From Cucumis sativus (Eukaryota > Streptophyta > Magnoliopsida > Cucurbitales > Cucurbitaceae): DNA of 64,000 bases. Below, in pieces: positions 1 through 12,302 of this stretch (positions are counted from its first letter, which is position 1; every line of letters begins with the position of its first letter). The DNA lies in the NCBI RefSeq assembly GCF_000004075.3, contig NC_026658.2:17472075-17536074 (forward strand), written 5' to 3'. The notes beneath the pieces are model-generated. The model was given only the letters and a program-made list of their open reading frames with translations. It was not told the origin of the DNA and searched no databases. The translations under genes were made by a program, and so were the position numbers.

Positions 1-2990
1 GCAATATAATAACTATATATATATATATACACATGCCACATGTTTTGAAACAAATATAAAGCATGATCACTAAATTGTACCTCAATAATTATTAATCTTA
101 CCTTGTTATATTCCCATATGGGTGTTGGTTTTATCACTTATCCAACTAATTAAAATCTGTAATTATGAAATTTAACTTTAAAATAATAATGTGTATTGTT
201 GATCAAAATGCCAAAAATTTAAATTCAATTTCCAAATATGATTGTAATATCAATGTCAATCCAAACAATAATAACAATAATAATTATTATTGTCATCAAT
301 GAGAAACCATTGAAGGGTGTATTTTTTTTAAAGTTTATTTCTATTGGTTTTATGGTCCATGAATGCAACATGGAATAACTCAAAACTAATTAAAAGATAC
401 TCTTTTTTCGTCCTAACAAATTTTTGGAGAATAATATTATATATATATACACATTTTATTAAATATAACAAACTAAACTAAAAGAAAAATTTTAAATTTT
501 ATCGATGATATATATTAATAAGCAATAGACTTCTATCGGTGTCTATCAATATGATTATAGGATACTGACAAAAATTTATCAACTTCTATCATTGATGGTT
601 AAAACTAGAAAAGAGATGGTAAAACACGAGACATAGAGAAGAAGACAATATTAATAAGGACAACGAATATAAACCGAATAATGACAAAAGAAAGAAAACA
701 TATTATTAAAACTAATGTCCTTAATTCTTATCTATATTTCATTTGAACCATACAATATGAGTGAGGAAGACAAATAGGGAGACGTGAAGAATGAAACCAA
801 AGAATCACATTCTCATGTACAATTATAAGATCATGCCAATCAATTTGCCCTTACATCTTTTTCTTACTTGTATTTTGAAGAAGAAGGCTTCGCCAATTAC
901 TTTTCTTATTCAATAATCACCTTGACTTGACTACATTCCTTCCCTTTCTAATCCAATACTTTTAAGTGAACCATTGAATTTAACTATTTAAACCAAAAAC
1001 AATTTTAACTTAATATCTAAATTTATAAACATGGCCAATTAGTTATTCTCCATAAAAGGGTTAAATTTATTGTCGTCCATCATCACCGTTATTAAAATTT
1101 ACTAGAGTAGGAACATATCAAAATTTCAAATAGACATTGGAACCTAAACGAACGTGACTATAACAAGAAAACAACATAGTAAGCTTATATATCAATTTCT
1201 AACTAACTCATTGCTACTAGTATTACAAGAATTCTAAGATTGACTTTCTAAGTTTTAAAATATACGTTCCAACGTGCAAAACAATAATTATTTTAAAACA
1301 CTAAAAAGGTCAATCCAAATGGACGATGTACTTTACAATTCTAAATTTTATCAGCATTTTCTAAAGATGAATGAAAAGTGAAAGGGTAATATTGTAATAT
1401 AGGAAAAAAAAGAATGTACTCTTTTGAAATAATGGAGAAACGTAGGGATATATTTGTAATTTAGTTTTATTTGAAAGTTGCCCAATTAACTCATCTTAAA
1501 TACATCCGATATGAAGTTTCACTTTTCACTCTCACAACATTTGAGAAAAAAGTCTAAATAGGAGCATTCATTTCTACCATATTATTAATTGCCAAAGTAT
1601 CTTTTTTGAATCTCTTTTTTTCTCACCAATTTTTTTCTTATTATTAAAAGAATAGGAAAATGGAAAAGAAACCTTTAATAGAGCAGTAAATGTTAGTAAA
1701 GAGGTTGCTAATTTAGAGTTGACAGCGATGAAAACTAGGAAGTTGGTTTTGATTTTGTTTTTATTATTGCTATTTTATTATTATTTTCTTAAGAAAATAA
1801 ATTTGTTAGAATTGGCACCCTCATCAATATTGTAAAATTGTTAAAAAATAAAAATGATTGTATACACTGACAGATATGAAGGTTAATGATAAAATTAAAT
1901 TGAAAATTTGAGATGAGTTGTAAACTTACAATTTTGTATTAAGTTTCTTTTAAATTCTTTTATATTTTTAGTTGAAGAAAATGTATGAATTAAAAGCTTA
2001 GAGAAAGTGATCTTGTGATTGATTTCAAAAGCGAGAAGATTATTGCGTGTGATTGTAGTAATTTTTTATATAATGAACTTTTTTATAATTTGTAGTTTTT
2101 TCTCATTACTAAATTATTGTATTTTTAATTTATATTTTTACCTATTTCCAACAATAGAAGTGTGAGGTTTTCTCACACCAAGTATTAATGTGTATGATTG
2201 ACAACCAACCATATTTTCCTATATATATAAATAAATTGATATATTTGTTAATAGGAAAACAACCCTTAATTTACTTGATATTTGTTATAAAGCGTAAAAA
2301 GAAAAAATAAAATGGATAGAGAAGAGATGAATTGTGATAAGATAAAGATATGACTTCAAAACAATTATTTAAAAGAAAAAAGAAATAGAATGAAAAAAAA
2401 AAAGGTGAAATAAAAAATGAATAGAAAGAAAAGAAATTAAGAACACATCTCGAGAGTACTCTTTATGCTTATCTTTCCCATCGTTGCAGTTAATGGACAT
2501 GAGTGCTCGAACTGGATGAGGGCGAGTGTTTGGGAGATGAAATTAAAAACCGACTACATGACAAAAATATATTGTTGTTCTTCTTCTTTCTAAATTATCT
2601 TTTTACTTTTCCATAAAACTGCTAATATTATTTGTAAATATCCAAACCTCTCAATTTTCCTTTTAATACTAATATTATCTTACTCTTATATTTTAAAATT
2701 TAATATATGTATTTTGAATAGTAAATATTTGGACTCCCAACTTACAATAATACTCGTGTGTTTGATTAATAGTTAAAAGCATAACTGGCGCTTCAACATA
2801 TTGAAACCATTTCAAGATTCTCATTCTCGGAGCTTATGACCTACTAATATTGGTAATAACCAAGTTTTTAGAATGGTAATTTAATAAAAGAAAAAAAAAA
2901 GTATTTATGTATATTATTTTGGAAAAGGTTGAAAGTATTATTTATAATTGAGTTTAGGAAGAAGGAGATGGCAATGGGTCCCACATATAG
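1..2990. other. Intergenic AT-rich DNA and distal promoter of the permease gene
   Basis: No open reading frame here looks like a protein. The stretch is AT-rich with many short A and T runs and TA microsatellites (for example 17-30 and 437-448). Around 500-600 there are short phrases of the type tagacttctatc that resemble the core of the small inverted-repeat element at 62.1 kb, so a decayed relative may lie there. I see nothing else that I can name. Confidence 0.6.
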
Positions 2991-2991
2991 C

Positions 2992-3030
2992 CACGTGGTT
3001 TTCACACCCTTCCTTTCACCACTTATAAAT
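2992..3030 (+). promoter_or_regulatory. G-box plus TATA box of the AAP3-like gene
   Basis: A palindromic CACGTG at 2992-2997 lies 26 bp before TATAAAT at 3024-3030. The start codon at 3379 would then follow a leader of roughly 320 nt, which holds one tiny upstream ORF (ATG at 3185, four codons, stop at 3197-3199). G-boxes are bound by bZIP and bHLH factors. That either element is used is inferred from position alone. Confidence 0.55.
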
Positions 3031-3378
3031 AATCCCCTTCACCCTCTCTTCCATCTTCATCATATAATTAATTATAAAGCAAAAGAAAGAGAAAAACTCC
3101 ATTTTTGATTTGAAGCTTTTGGAGTTTTAATTGAATTAAAGTCCATTTGAAGTTTTTGTTGAAAAATCCTTGAAGGTTGTGTCGATGGCGCAGTTTTAGT
3201 GTCAGTACTTTTTAAACCGCCCTGTGACTTCGGGACAGGGAACAAACACACAACACACAAATCTTAATTACATACATACATACAAAACACATTTTCCAAA
3301 ATTACACTCTCAACCCCCTTTCCAACTCCTACACCCATTTCCTCTTAAAAGGGCCTTTTCGGCTTTTCAATCTTTTCC

Positions 3379-6300
3379 ATGGCTAACAATCACCACCATC
3401 ATTCCCTCAACATTTCTGCTCCTCCCCACCCCGCCTCCGCTGCCGATACTGCCTTCGACGACGATGGCCGCCCCAAGCGAACTGGTATGTCGTACAGTTG
3501 CCAGGTTATTTATTTATTTTTTTTAAAAAAAAAGAAAAAAATTGGAATTTGAGATTTTCATTTTTTTTTGTTTGTGGAATAGGGACTGTTTGGACTGCAA
3601 GTGCTCATATTATAACCGCGGTTATTGGGTCGGGGGTTTTGTCGTTAGCTTGGGCGACGGCGCAGCTTGGTTGGGTGGCCGGACCCGTCGTGATGATGTT
3701 GTTTTCGTTTGTGACTTACTATACTTCTACGCTTCTCGCTGCCTGCTACCGGTCGGGTGACTCCGTTAACGGCAAGAGGAACTATACTTACATGGACGCC
3801 GTCCGAAATAACCTCGGTAGGAATAACCACCGTCCATCTCCGTTACGGAGTTTTGCATAAATTTATATTCTAACTATTTTGAAAATAATAATAATAATGG
3901 TGATTAAGAGACGTTTGAAAAATCATTTTTGCCACTATTGGTAACTGTTTATTTTTTTTGTTTTTTATTTTTAAAGGTTATATTTTTTTCCCCCAATTTT
4001 TTTTCATGATTTAATCTATTTTCTTACTTCTCAAAATTTCTCCATTTTTTTTTAAAATTCTAGTAGAAATGAAATTGTGTTTAGCCTAGAGTTATTTTTT
4101 GGTAATTTATTTTTAAAAAGCATTAGTAGAAAAGGAATTGTGTTTTTAGACTAATTTTAAAAAATAAAAAGCAATATATGTTTCTATGTATGGTTTTTTT
4201 TTCTTCAAAAAAATTAAATTATAAAGTATACACATACTACTTAGTACCAATTAATTTTGCAAAGGTTGTGAAAATTTTAGTAAATTTTTTGAAAAGCTAA
4301 GAACAAAAGGTTTTTGTGTGGTTGGTGATGCAATAGCAAAAAAAGAAATGAAAGGAAGAATTTTATTTAAAAATTAAAAAACAAAACATAAAAAGAAGAA
4401 AAAATATGTTTTTCATTATTTTCTTTTTAAAACGTGTTTGGTACAATGAAATTATTTTTTAAGAACAAAATTTCCCAATTGAAATTGAACAAATTATATA
4501 TATATTTTTAATATTGAATATAATTTTGGTTTTTTAATTTACTTAATTTTTGTCACAGGTGGGTTTAAGGTGAAGCTGTGTGGGTTGGTTCAATATGTTA
4601 ATCTTTTTGGAGTAGCAATTGGATACACAATAGCCTCATCCATAAGCATGATGTTAGTATCAATTTTTCATTCCTTTTATTAATTTTTTAAAAATCTTAA
4701 ATAGCAAACTTGTTAAATAATATTTACAAACTTAGAAGTAAATTTTGCTTATTTTAAGGGAGTGTTCGGATTAATGAATGAATTAATTTTGGGTTTTGAA
4801 CAGGGCAATTAAAAGATCAAACTGCTTCCACAAAAGTGGAGGGAAAAATCCTTGTCATATGAACAGCAATCCATATATGATTTCATTTGGAATTATGGAA
4901 ATTTTCTTATCACAAATTCCAGATTTTGATCAATTATGGTGGCTCTCCATTGTTGCTGCTGTTATGTCTTTTACTTACTCCATAATTGGTCTTGTTCTTG
5001 GAATCATTCAAGTTACAGGTTCATTTCTTTATTATCATTATTATTATTATTTCTTTTACCTATGATTATTATATGGTAAATAATAAATATAATTTTATTT
5101 ATCTTCAGATAATGGAAAATTCAAGGGGAGTTTAACAGGAGTTAGTATTGGTAGTGTCACTGAGTCTCAAAAAATATGGAGGAGCTTCCAAGCCCTTGGT
5201 GACATGGCTTTTGCTTACTCTTTCTCCATTATCCTCATTGAAATTCAGGTATAACTAATTATGTCATCATTAGTTCTTCACTCAAGTGGAGATTTGAATC
5301 TATGATCTCTTAGGAATATCAGATTGGCAATTTTTGTTGTTGTTTTTTGTTTCAAGTTTTGAGAAACAGAATTGTTGGTCTTTCGAGAAATTGTTTTGTC
5401 TCAATTTGATACCGTTTCTTTTTTTTCTTCTTCCTTGATTTGAGAAACAGAAGTGATGGTCTTTCAATAAGTGATTATCTTTCGATTTTTCTTTTAGAAG
5501 TACTCGTTTAATGTCTGTTTTCTTCCTCTCGTTTACTGTTTCTCATTTCCACTTTCCAGTTTTGGGAAACATAAACGATGGTTTTTCAAGAAATGATTTT
5601 GTTTCACGTTTTCTTTAAGAAGCATTCATTTGATAATGTATCTTTGTTTCTCGTCCCAGTTTTGCATGCAGTAGAAGTGTTGATTTTGTTTTAATGCTTC
5701 TTTTAGAATCATCAAAGGTTCTACAGAAGTCGAAAAATGTTAATGATCCATGAGTTGAAAAGTATGGTGTTTTTATTTGCAAACAGGACACAATCAAAGC
5801 CCCTCCATCAGAAGCCAAAACAATGAAGAAAGCCACTTTTCTTAGTGTAGCAGTGACAACGGTTTTCTACATGCTTTGTGGCTGTATGGGATATGCAGCC
5901 TTTGGGGACCTTGCTCCTGGCAACCTCCTCACCGGTTTCGGCTTCTACAACCCATATTGGCTTCTTGACATAGCCAATGTAGCCATCGTAGTCCATCTCG
6001 TCGGTGCATACCAAGTCTTTTGTCAACCCCTCTTTGCCTTCATTGAGAAAAACGCATCAAGCCGATTCCCAGATAGCAAATTCATCAATGAAGACATCAA
6101 CATCCCAATCCCCGGCTTTCGTCCCTTCAAACTCAACCTCTTTAGGCTAGTTTGGAGGACAATCTTTGTGATCATCACCACCCTTGTCTCGATGCTCCTC
6201 CCATTCTTCAACGACATCGTCGGACTTCTAGGAGCCTTGGGATTTTGGCCTCTGACTGTCTATTTCCCTGTTGAAATGTACATTGCACAAAAGAAAATCC

Positions 6301-6440
6301 CAAAATGGAGCACAAGATGGATTAGCCTCCAAATTCTTAGCATGGCTTGCCTTATAATTAGCATTGCAGCAGCAGCTGGATCAGTAGCTGGAGTTATTCA
6401 AGATTCTAAGTCAATTAAGCCATTTCAAACAACCTACTGA
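3379..6440 (+). CDS. AAP3-like: Amino acid permease, AAP3-like (AAP family)
   Basis: Coding exons 3379-3484, 3583-3816, 4559-4652, 4804-5018, 5109-5248 and 5787-6440 join in frame to 480 residues, the usual AAP length. AAPs are plasma-membrane proton/amino-acid symporters of the AAAP superfamily with about 11 membrane spans, and they load amino acids into phloem and sink cells. Family hallmarks visible are [19 protein letters not shown] near residue 32, a first span rich in Gly/Ala, NCFHKSGG in the middle, [15 protein letters not shown], and a C-terminal [11 protein letters not shown]. The [10 protein letters not shown] and [10 protein letters not shown] stretches resemble Arabidopsis AAP3 and AAP2/4 more than AAP1/6/8. 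The start at 3379 follows a good context (cc ATG g) and gives the hydrophilic, His-rich N-terminus normal for the family. All splice sites are GT-AG. The gene stands alone; the nearest neighbour is a transposon relic. Confidence 0.93.
5356..5740 (+). repeat. Imperfect tandem repeat inside permease intron 5
   Basis: Intron 5 (5249-5786) contains four diverged copies of a block opening with g(t/a)tttg(a/g)gaaaca, starting near 5356, 5437, 5559 and 5659. Copies 2 and 3 match well over their first 80 bases (gatggtcttt, then agaag followed by tcg/tca, then ttta/ttga). The fourth is more eroded. Spacing is about 80-120 bp. The intron seems to have grown by local duplication. Confidence 0.55.
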
Positions 6441-8710
6441 TTCTATTGAAAATTTTACCTTTGTTATTAATATCATTACAGTTTGCTCTACTGCAAGAAC
6501 GAGAACAAGAACAACTGCCACCCAATTACGCAATTGCTACTGTCAAATCTCTTTTAAATTTCAGTAACTTTTGTACTGGTTTAGTAAAGTTTATCCATTG
6601 TTTTTAACTACTGTTGTTGTTGAGTAAGTAGTAAAAGTAAAGTAATCAAGCACCCATGAAAGGAGAGTTCTGTAAATTGTGAATCTAAAAGATCCATAAG
6701 TTTCAATCCCAAGATTGCAACTTTACCTATTTTCTTGAGGAAGTTAAGAGTATTTATATGGAAAGTTTCATCTTTTAAGAATTTCCTACTTTTCCATTCT
6801 TTTTCTGTTTGGTTTAATTATTACTTTATTTCATATACTTTTGGTTTTGATTTGTCTATAGGCTTAAAATAAAAATTTTAAGACGTCTCGGTCTTATGCA
6901 TTTACACTTTTGAAAAATTTCATACTATCTATACAGTTTATTTCCTTCCTCTCTATCTATCTCTATCTTTATACTTGGCAATTAAAATATACACTTTTTT
7001 TTTCTTGTGTATTTTTGATAGAAGTGAAATGGATAAAAACAAATACATGCACGCGATGCACAAGTTGTTAGATCGAATATTAATATTAGAATATGTTGAT
7101 GTGACAGTGAATTAATGAGAATAACAAACTTTATAATATAAAGTTTTTATAAGGAAGAAATGTTTTCTCATCAATCCAATCTTTTTCTATAAATGGAAAA
7201 TCTTGTTTAGGGCATTTTGGATATCAATTTGAATTTCCATGGAAAATGTGAATTGCCTAATTATTTTCATATGGAAAAGTCTACTTTATGGGCACACCAT
7301 TGGAAGTCCACACATGTGCATAATTCTTGCATATGAAAATTCTATGCATTCTGTGCCTTTAAGGCACCATTCAAAGTGCACAACCTTCCCCTTTTGTATT
7401 CCACAATTTGAGAAATGTTCTTGTGGACCATTCTATATATATCATTTCTTCCCAATGGAATCATCATTCAATTGACTAAAATATTGGATATGATCCATCT
7501 ATAATGTATATCATCGCTAATGTCTTTTAAGATATAGGAAAGAGATTAGCACACACTAATAAATTTAAGAAATAAAACTAAATTGATAAGTTATTGTAAA
7601 TTAAATATTATATCAATATACTAACCAGACCTTAATTGATCAAATGCTTAGAACCAAAAAAGATGTGATTCAAATCCCTTACCTCAATATAAAAGTGAAT
7701 CAATCATAATTTAAAAAGAATTTGTAAACAAACCAAACGTAATGCCTTTTAAGTAAACACAATTAAATTACATTTGGAATGATGGCGAAATTAGGATTGA
7801 ACTATAATAGAATTTTCATTGCAAATGGGTGAAACTCAATTGAGTTAATAATGCTAGCTTATAAACAATTGTATTGAAAAAAGTAGTTCCCTATCAAATA
7901 CCAAAGAAGAGAAAGAAAAAAAAAAAGTTGTGACGTTTGTTTGTTTTGGTTCCAACAATTTTGACTTTTGTGGTATTCATGATTGCTTGTAGTGTTAGCA
8001 TAATGACAACAAACTTTTGCCACATGTTTTCAATGCCTCTGCTTATGCTCTAAATATTAAATTTCATAGGGTTAGATCAAATCCAAAACATTTTCATTTA
8101 TATTAAGTATATTATGTTAGAGGTTATGTTTGTTCAAGTCAAGGCTCAAAGTTTATGTGTATGTCCAGGTCTCGAGAGTATTGGAAAAGAGTAGAGAGGG
8201 ACCACATGTTAAAAGTAAATGTCGATATCTTGAAATTTTTGTTGGATCAACCGAGTCAATAAATGTATATACAAATCGAAACATAGCTGAGCTGGGACTG
8301 AAATAGCATTCTACAGCCTAAAGCACCATAAACGTCCTTAACTCCTACCATCACATGCAATTATGGACATATGTCAGAGGATTAGCTTATAAATGACCAC
8401 ATTCAATCATCACAAAAGAGAGATATCTGATTTTTTTTTTTTTTGTGCTTAGTTGAATTATCCACTTATAATACTAATTTAAGCGTGTGAAAGTGCAGTA
8501 TACTTTGACATCACAGCAAAGGTCTCTTGCTTAAGTTAGCTTGGAAAATATTGAGACACCAAGTGCACCTAAACAAACTATATATGAGCACCAACATTTA
8601 CAAACTGATTCTTGACTTTTAAATGTTGTGCCTATTTAGCTGACAATTTAGACAAATGTATAATTAAGTGATTTAGTTAGGCGTTGAGAATTTCATAAAA
8701 CATTATTAAC
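6441..8710. other. Permease 3' UTR and intergenic DNA
   Basis: The first 200-300 bases are probably the permease 3' UTR. After that I see no coding signal. A less AT-rich block at 7200-7460 carries a 78-codon open frame without recognisable protein features and contains loosely repeated catatg(g)aaaa phrases (7269 and 7331). A B-box-like gattcaaatccc at about 7666 suggests a SINE relic. A T17-type run lies near 8432. Nothing upstream of 8711 resembles the missing gag or integrase of the adjacent copia element. Confidence 0.5.
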
Positions 8711-10707
8711 ATGTTAGATTCCAAATCCTTGAAGTGTATCTTCTTGGGTTATTTACATGTTCAAAAGGGTTATCGTTGTTATTGTCCTACCCTTAAAAGG
8801 TATCTGGTTTCGCCTGATGTTGTCTTTTTTGAAGATACACCCTTTACTTCATCACCATCGAGTTTGTGTCAGGGGGAGGATGACAATCTTTTTATATATG
8901 AGGTTACCTCTCCCACACCATCCTTGTCTACTGATGTGCCTCCTTCCCGCCCGTTGATTTCTCAAGTCTACTCCCGACGACCTCCACCACAACCTTCAGA
9001 CTCATGTCCTCCATCAATGCTTCCTTCATCATGTGATCCAGCGCCAAGTGATGATCTTCCCATTGCTCTTCGCAAAGGTAAACGCAAGTGTACTTACCCC
9101 GTTTCTTCCTTTATTTCCTATCACCAGTTATCTCCCTCCACATATGCGTTTATTACGTCTCTTGAGTCCACATCTATTCCTAACTCTGTTCATGAAGCTT
9201 TGTCTCATCCTGGCTGGCAAAATGCAATGATTGAGGAGATGACTGCTTTAGATGATAATGGTACTTGGGATTTGGTATCTCGTCCTGCAGGAAAGAAGGC
9301 CATTGGTTGTAAATGGGTGTTTGCTGTCAAGATGAATCCTGATGGAACAGTGGCTCGTTTAAAGGCTCGCCTTGTTGCCAAAGGTTATGCTCAAATCTAT
9401 GGCACTGATTATTCAGATACATTCTCTCCGGTTGCCAAGTTAACTTCCATTCGCCTATTTCTTTCCATGGCTGCTACCAATAAATGGTCGTTGCATCAAC
9501 TTGACATTAAGAATGCTTTTCTTCACGGTGATCTTCAAGAGGAAGTTTATATGGAACAACCACCAGGGTTTGTTGCTCAGGGGGAGAGTGATAAAGTATG
9601 TCGCCTTCGAAAATCTCTGTATGGTTTGAAACAGAGTCCTCGTGCGTGGTTTGGTAAGTTTAGTCAAGCCCTTGTATGCTTTGGTATGAAGAAGAGTACA
9701 TATGATCATTCAATTTTCTATCGTCGATCTGATAAGAGTATAGTTCTACTAGTTGTATATGTTGATGATATTGTTATTACTGGAAATGATGCATTGGGTA
9801 TTTCGTCTCTCAAAACTTTCCTTCAGGGTCAGTTTTATACAAAAGATTTGGGCCAATTGAAATATTTTTTGGGCATTGAAGTGATGAGAAGCAAGAAAGG
9901 TATTTATTTGTCTCAACGAAAATATGTACTTGATTTGTTGTCTGAAACAGGAAAATTAGGCGCCAAACCAAGTGGCACTCCAATGATGCCAAATCAGCAA
10001 CTTGTTAAAGAAGGAGAATTATGTAAAGATCCTGAGAGATATAGGAGATTAGTTGGGAAGTTGAACTACTTAACAGTGACTCGACCAGACATTGCATATT
10101 CTGTAAGTGTTGTAAGTCAATTCATGTCTTCCCCTACAGTGGATCATTGGGCTGCAGTAGAGCAGATTTTGTGTTATCTAAAAGCTGCTCCTGGACGTGG
10201 GATCCTATACAAAGATCATGGACATACGAGAGTTGAATGTTTTTCTGATGCTGATTGGGCGGGGTCTCGTGAGGATAGGAGATCGACTTCTGGATATTGT
10301 GTTTTTGTAGGTGGAAACTTAGTTTCATGGAAGAGTAAGAAACAAAATGTTGTTTCTCGTTCGAGTGCTGAGTCAGAATATAGAGCTATGGCACAATCTG
10401 TGTGTGAAATAGTATGGATTCACCAACTATTATCTGAGATAGGCTTCAGTATTACCGTGCCAGCTAAATTATGGTGTGATAATCAAGCTGCACTTCATCA
10501 TCTAATCCAGTATTTCATGAACGAACTAAACATATTGAGGTGGATTGTCACTTCATTCGTGAGAAAATCCAAGATGGGTTGGTGTCCACAGGATATGTGA
10601 AGACCGGAGAACAATTGGGAGATATTCTAACTAAAGCTTTAAATGGAACAAGGATAAGCTATCTGTGCAACAAGCTGGGCATGATCGACATATTTGCTCC
10701 AGCTTGA
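8711..10707 (+). pseudogene. Ty1/copia retrotransposon polyprotein fragment (RT and RNase H), frameshifted
   Basis: A single open frame of 629 codons covers the tail of the integrase region (CIFLGY near residue 11, GYRCYCP), a linker, the copia reverse transcriptase and RNase H. Visible RT motifs are WVFAVKMNPDG, LDIKNAFLHGDL, SLYGLKQSPRAW and the catalytic YVDD in VYVDDIVITGN. RNase H shows SDADWAG and SRSSAESEYRAMA. Near 10497 the frame breaks. The reading frame typical of the family continues in another frame from about 10500 (EVDCHFIREKIQDG, then GDILTKAL) to a stop at 10705-10707. A deletion of about 4 bases explains this. Gag, protease and most of integrase are absent, so the element cannot move by itself. 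Confidence 0.92.
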
Positions 10708-10858
10708 GGGGGAGTGTTATGATATATATATATATACATATGTCCTTTATTGTAATTTTACATAGTCTCTAGGGTTTAGTTTATTCTCTATATAAATATG
10801 CAACATTGCTTTGACTCAAATATGATAAAACAGATAATTTTCTGAATTCTAGATTACA
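10706..10858 (+). mobile_element. Polypurine tract and 3' LTR of the copia element
   Basis: Right after the polyprotein stop, a purine tract gagggggag (10706-10714) precedes a sequence starting TGTTATGATATAT at 10715, as expected for a copia 3' LTR. A TATA-like tctatataaatatg sits near 10790. The LTR probably ends around attaca at 10853-10858, giving about 144 bp. I found no matching 5' LTR in the window. The right boundary is approximate. Confidence 0.7.
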
Positions 10859-11813
10859 GAGACCATCACTATGAAATCGTCTTCAAATTTATGTAGTCAG
10901 CTATCTAATTTCTCAATTAGAAAGTCTAACTTTATTAGAAAGTCTAACTTAACTAGATGCGCATGTAATTATCACTATCAAAACATACATTGTACATAAT
11001 AATTATGTCATAAACTCAAAGGTACTTAAGTCAGACCAATATAAACATTTATCCAACATAACTTAATAGAATATGTTGTTTCTTGACAAAATTACTATAA
11101 ATTTACATCAAACTTAAATTTGTAAATCAAACATCATCCAAATTGATGTTTAAACAACAATTTGCATGTCATTGCCATAAAACAATATTTGATGTTTCAG
11201 TTGATTAATATATAACTTCTTTTTCAAACATAACAAAAAAATTCAACAAGTTAGAATCAAAGTGTGAATTTGACTCATTTACCATACATACAATAACTTT
11301 AATCTTTAGTTTTGGAAAATCTTGTCCATTGACACATGCAACAATGACTAGAACACTTGCATGAAACCAACCTATAGTGATGAATCTATCTTAATTAAGC
11401 TGCTTCACATACACGACTTATCACACAATTGTTGAAGTCAACTATACGTACATAACCTTGCTATTTCGTTACTAATAAGCTTGATATTAAAAAACCAATA
11501 ATCAAATGATTAGAGAAAGAAAACAACAATCATGAGCTTAAAAACTTGATGATTGATTCTAAAACATGCAGGGAACAAACATCACTGACATTATTGAAAT
11601 TTATGAGATTTGAATAAAATAAATTTGTCTTTGTGTAAACTCAAAACTGTAAATGGTAGGCATTTTTGTCTTTTTGATAATTATGTCCCTAAGAATTCAA
11701 AGTCAAAAAAGAAAAAACCATCTCATTGCCTCTGATTTCGCCGAAGATTTTCAAATTTCCCCTACATAATAAGCCCCCACTTCCACTTCCCCTTCCACCT
11801 CCATTTCTTACCA
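10859..11813. other. Intergenic AT-rich DNA and promoter of the Pro/Ser-rich gene
   Basis: I see no coding signal. A 16-base phrase attagaaagtctaact occurs twice in tandem at about 10916-10952. The last 100 bases become pyrimidine-rich (cccccacttccacttcc) and are probably the leader of the gene starting at 11814. No clear TATA box is visible. Confidence 0.5.
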
Positions 11814-12302
11814 ATGGACACCGATGAATTTTACCGGCAACCGGCTGCCGTTCCTTTCAAATGGGAGATTAAACCCGGCGTCCCCAGAAACCATCACCGC
11901 CTCCGCCACTCACCAACTCACTCTCCCCCTCAACACCACCGTCAAAAGCTGAAACCTCCTCCTGCTGTTTCCCATTTCCCCCATCCTCCAAATTCTCTTC
12001 ACTCGTCTCCTCGAACCCAGTCCGAACGCTGGCGGTTCGTCCGATCCGAGCAAGTCTCGTCCTCTGGTTGCTTCCCATCGCCTTTGCCGAACCGGAAGTC
12101 CCCCAAGTCCGTCAGCCGGAAATTACCCGAACCGGATTACTCCTCTGACTTGGACACTTTGTCTCGCTGGTCGGTTTCCAGTCGGAAGTCGATTTCGCCG
12201 TTCCGATATTCAGTTTCGTCGTCGCCGTCGTCGTTCTCGTCGTACCAATCGTCTCCCCGTCCGACAAGTGATACCGAATGGGCAGGTTTTGGGCTATTTT
12301 GA
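11814..12302 (+). CDS. Small Pro/Ser-rich plant protein with an N-terminal PFKWEIKPGVPR motif, unknown function
   Basis: This is an intronless frame of 162 codons. The N-terminus MDTDEFYRQPAAVPFKWEIK followed by PGVPR resembles a short motif at the start of many uncharacterised plant proteins (VPF-WE-PG-P, as in DUF688-type proteins). The rest is low-complexity, rich in Pro, Ser, Arg and His, with repeated SSxxSxSS runs near the C-terminus, and is likely disordered. The higher GC content than its flanks and strong third-position G/C in Ser and Pro codons support coding. There is no signal peptide or membrane span. The start at 11814 has an A at -3 and no upstream in-frame ATG. The family assignment is tentative; I do not know a function. 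Confidence 0.7.
   Translation: MDTDEFYRQPAAVPFKWEIKPGVPRNHHRLRHSPTHSPPQHHRQKLKPPPAVSHFPHPPNSLHSSPRTQSERWRFVRSEQVSSSGCFPSPLPNRKSPKSVSRKLPEPDYSSDLDTLSRWSVSSRKSISPFRYSVSSSPSSFSSYQSSPRPTSDTEWAGFGLF

Noticed and set aside
7239-7475. 78-codon plus-strand frame as a small gene
   Set aside because: Composition is unstructured, there is no recognisable motif, and the sequence has internal repeat phrases.
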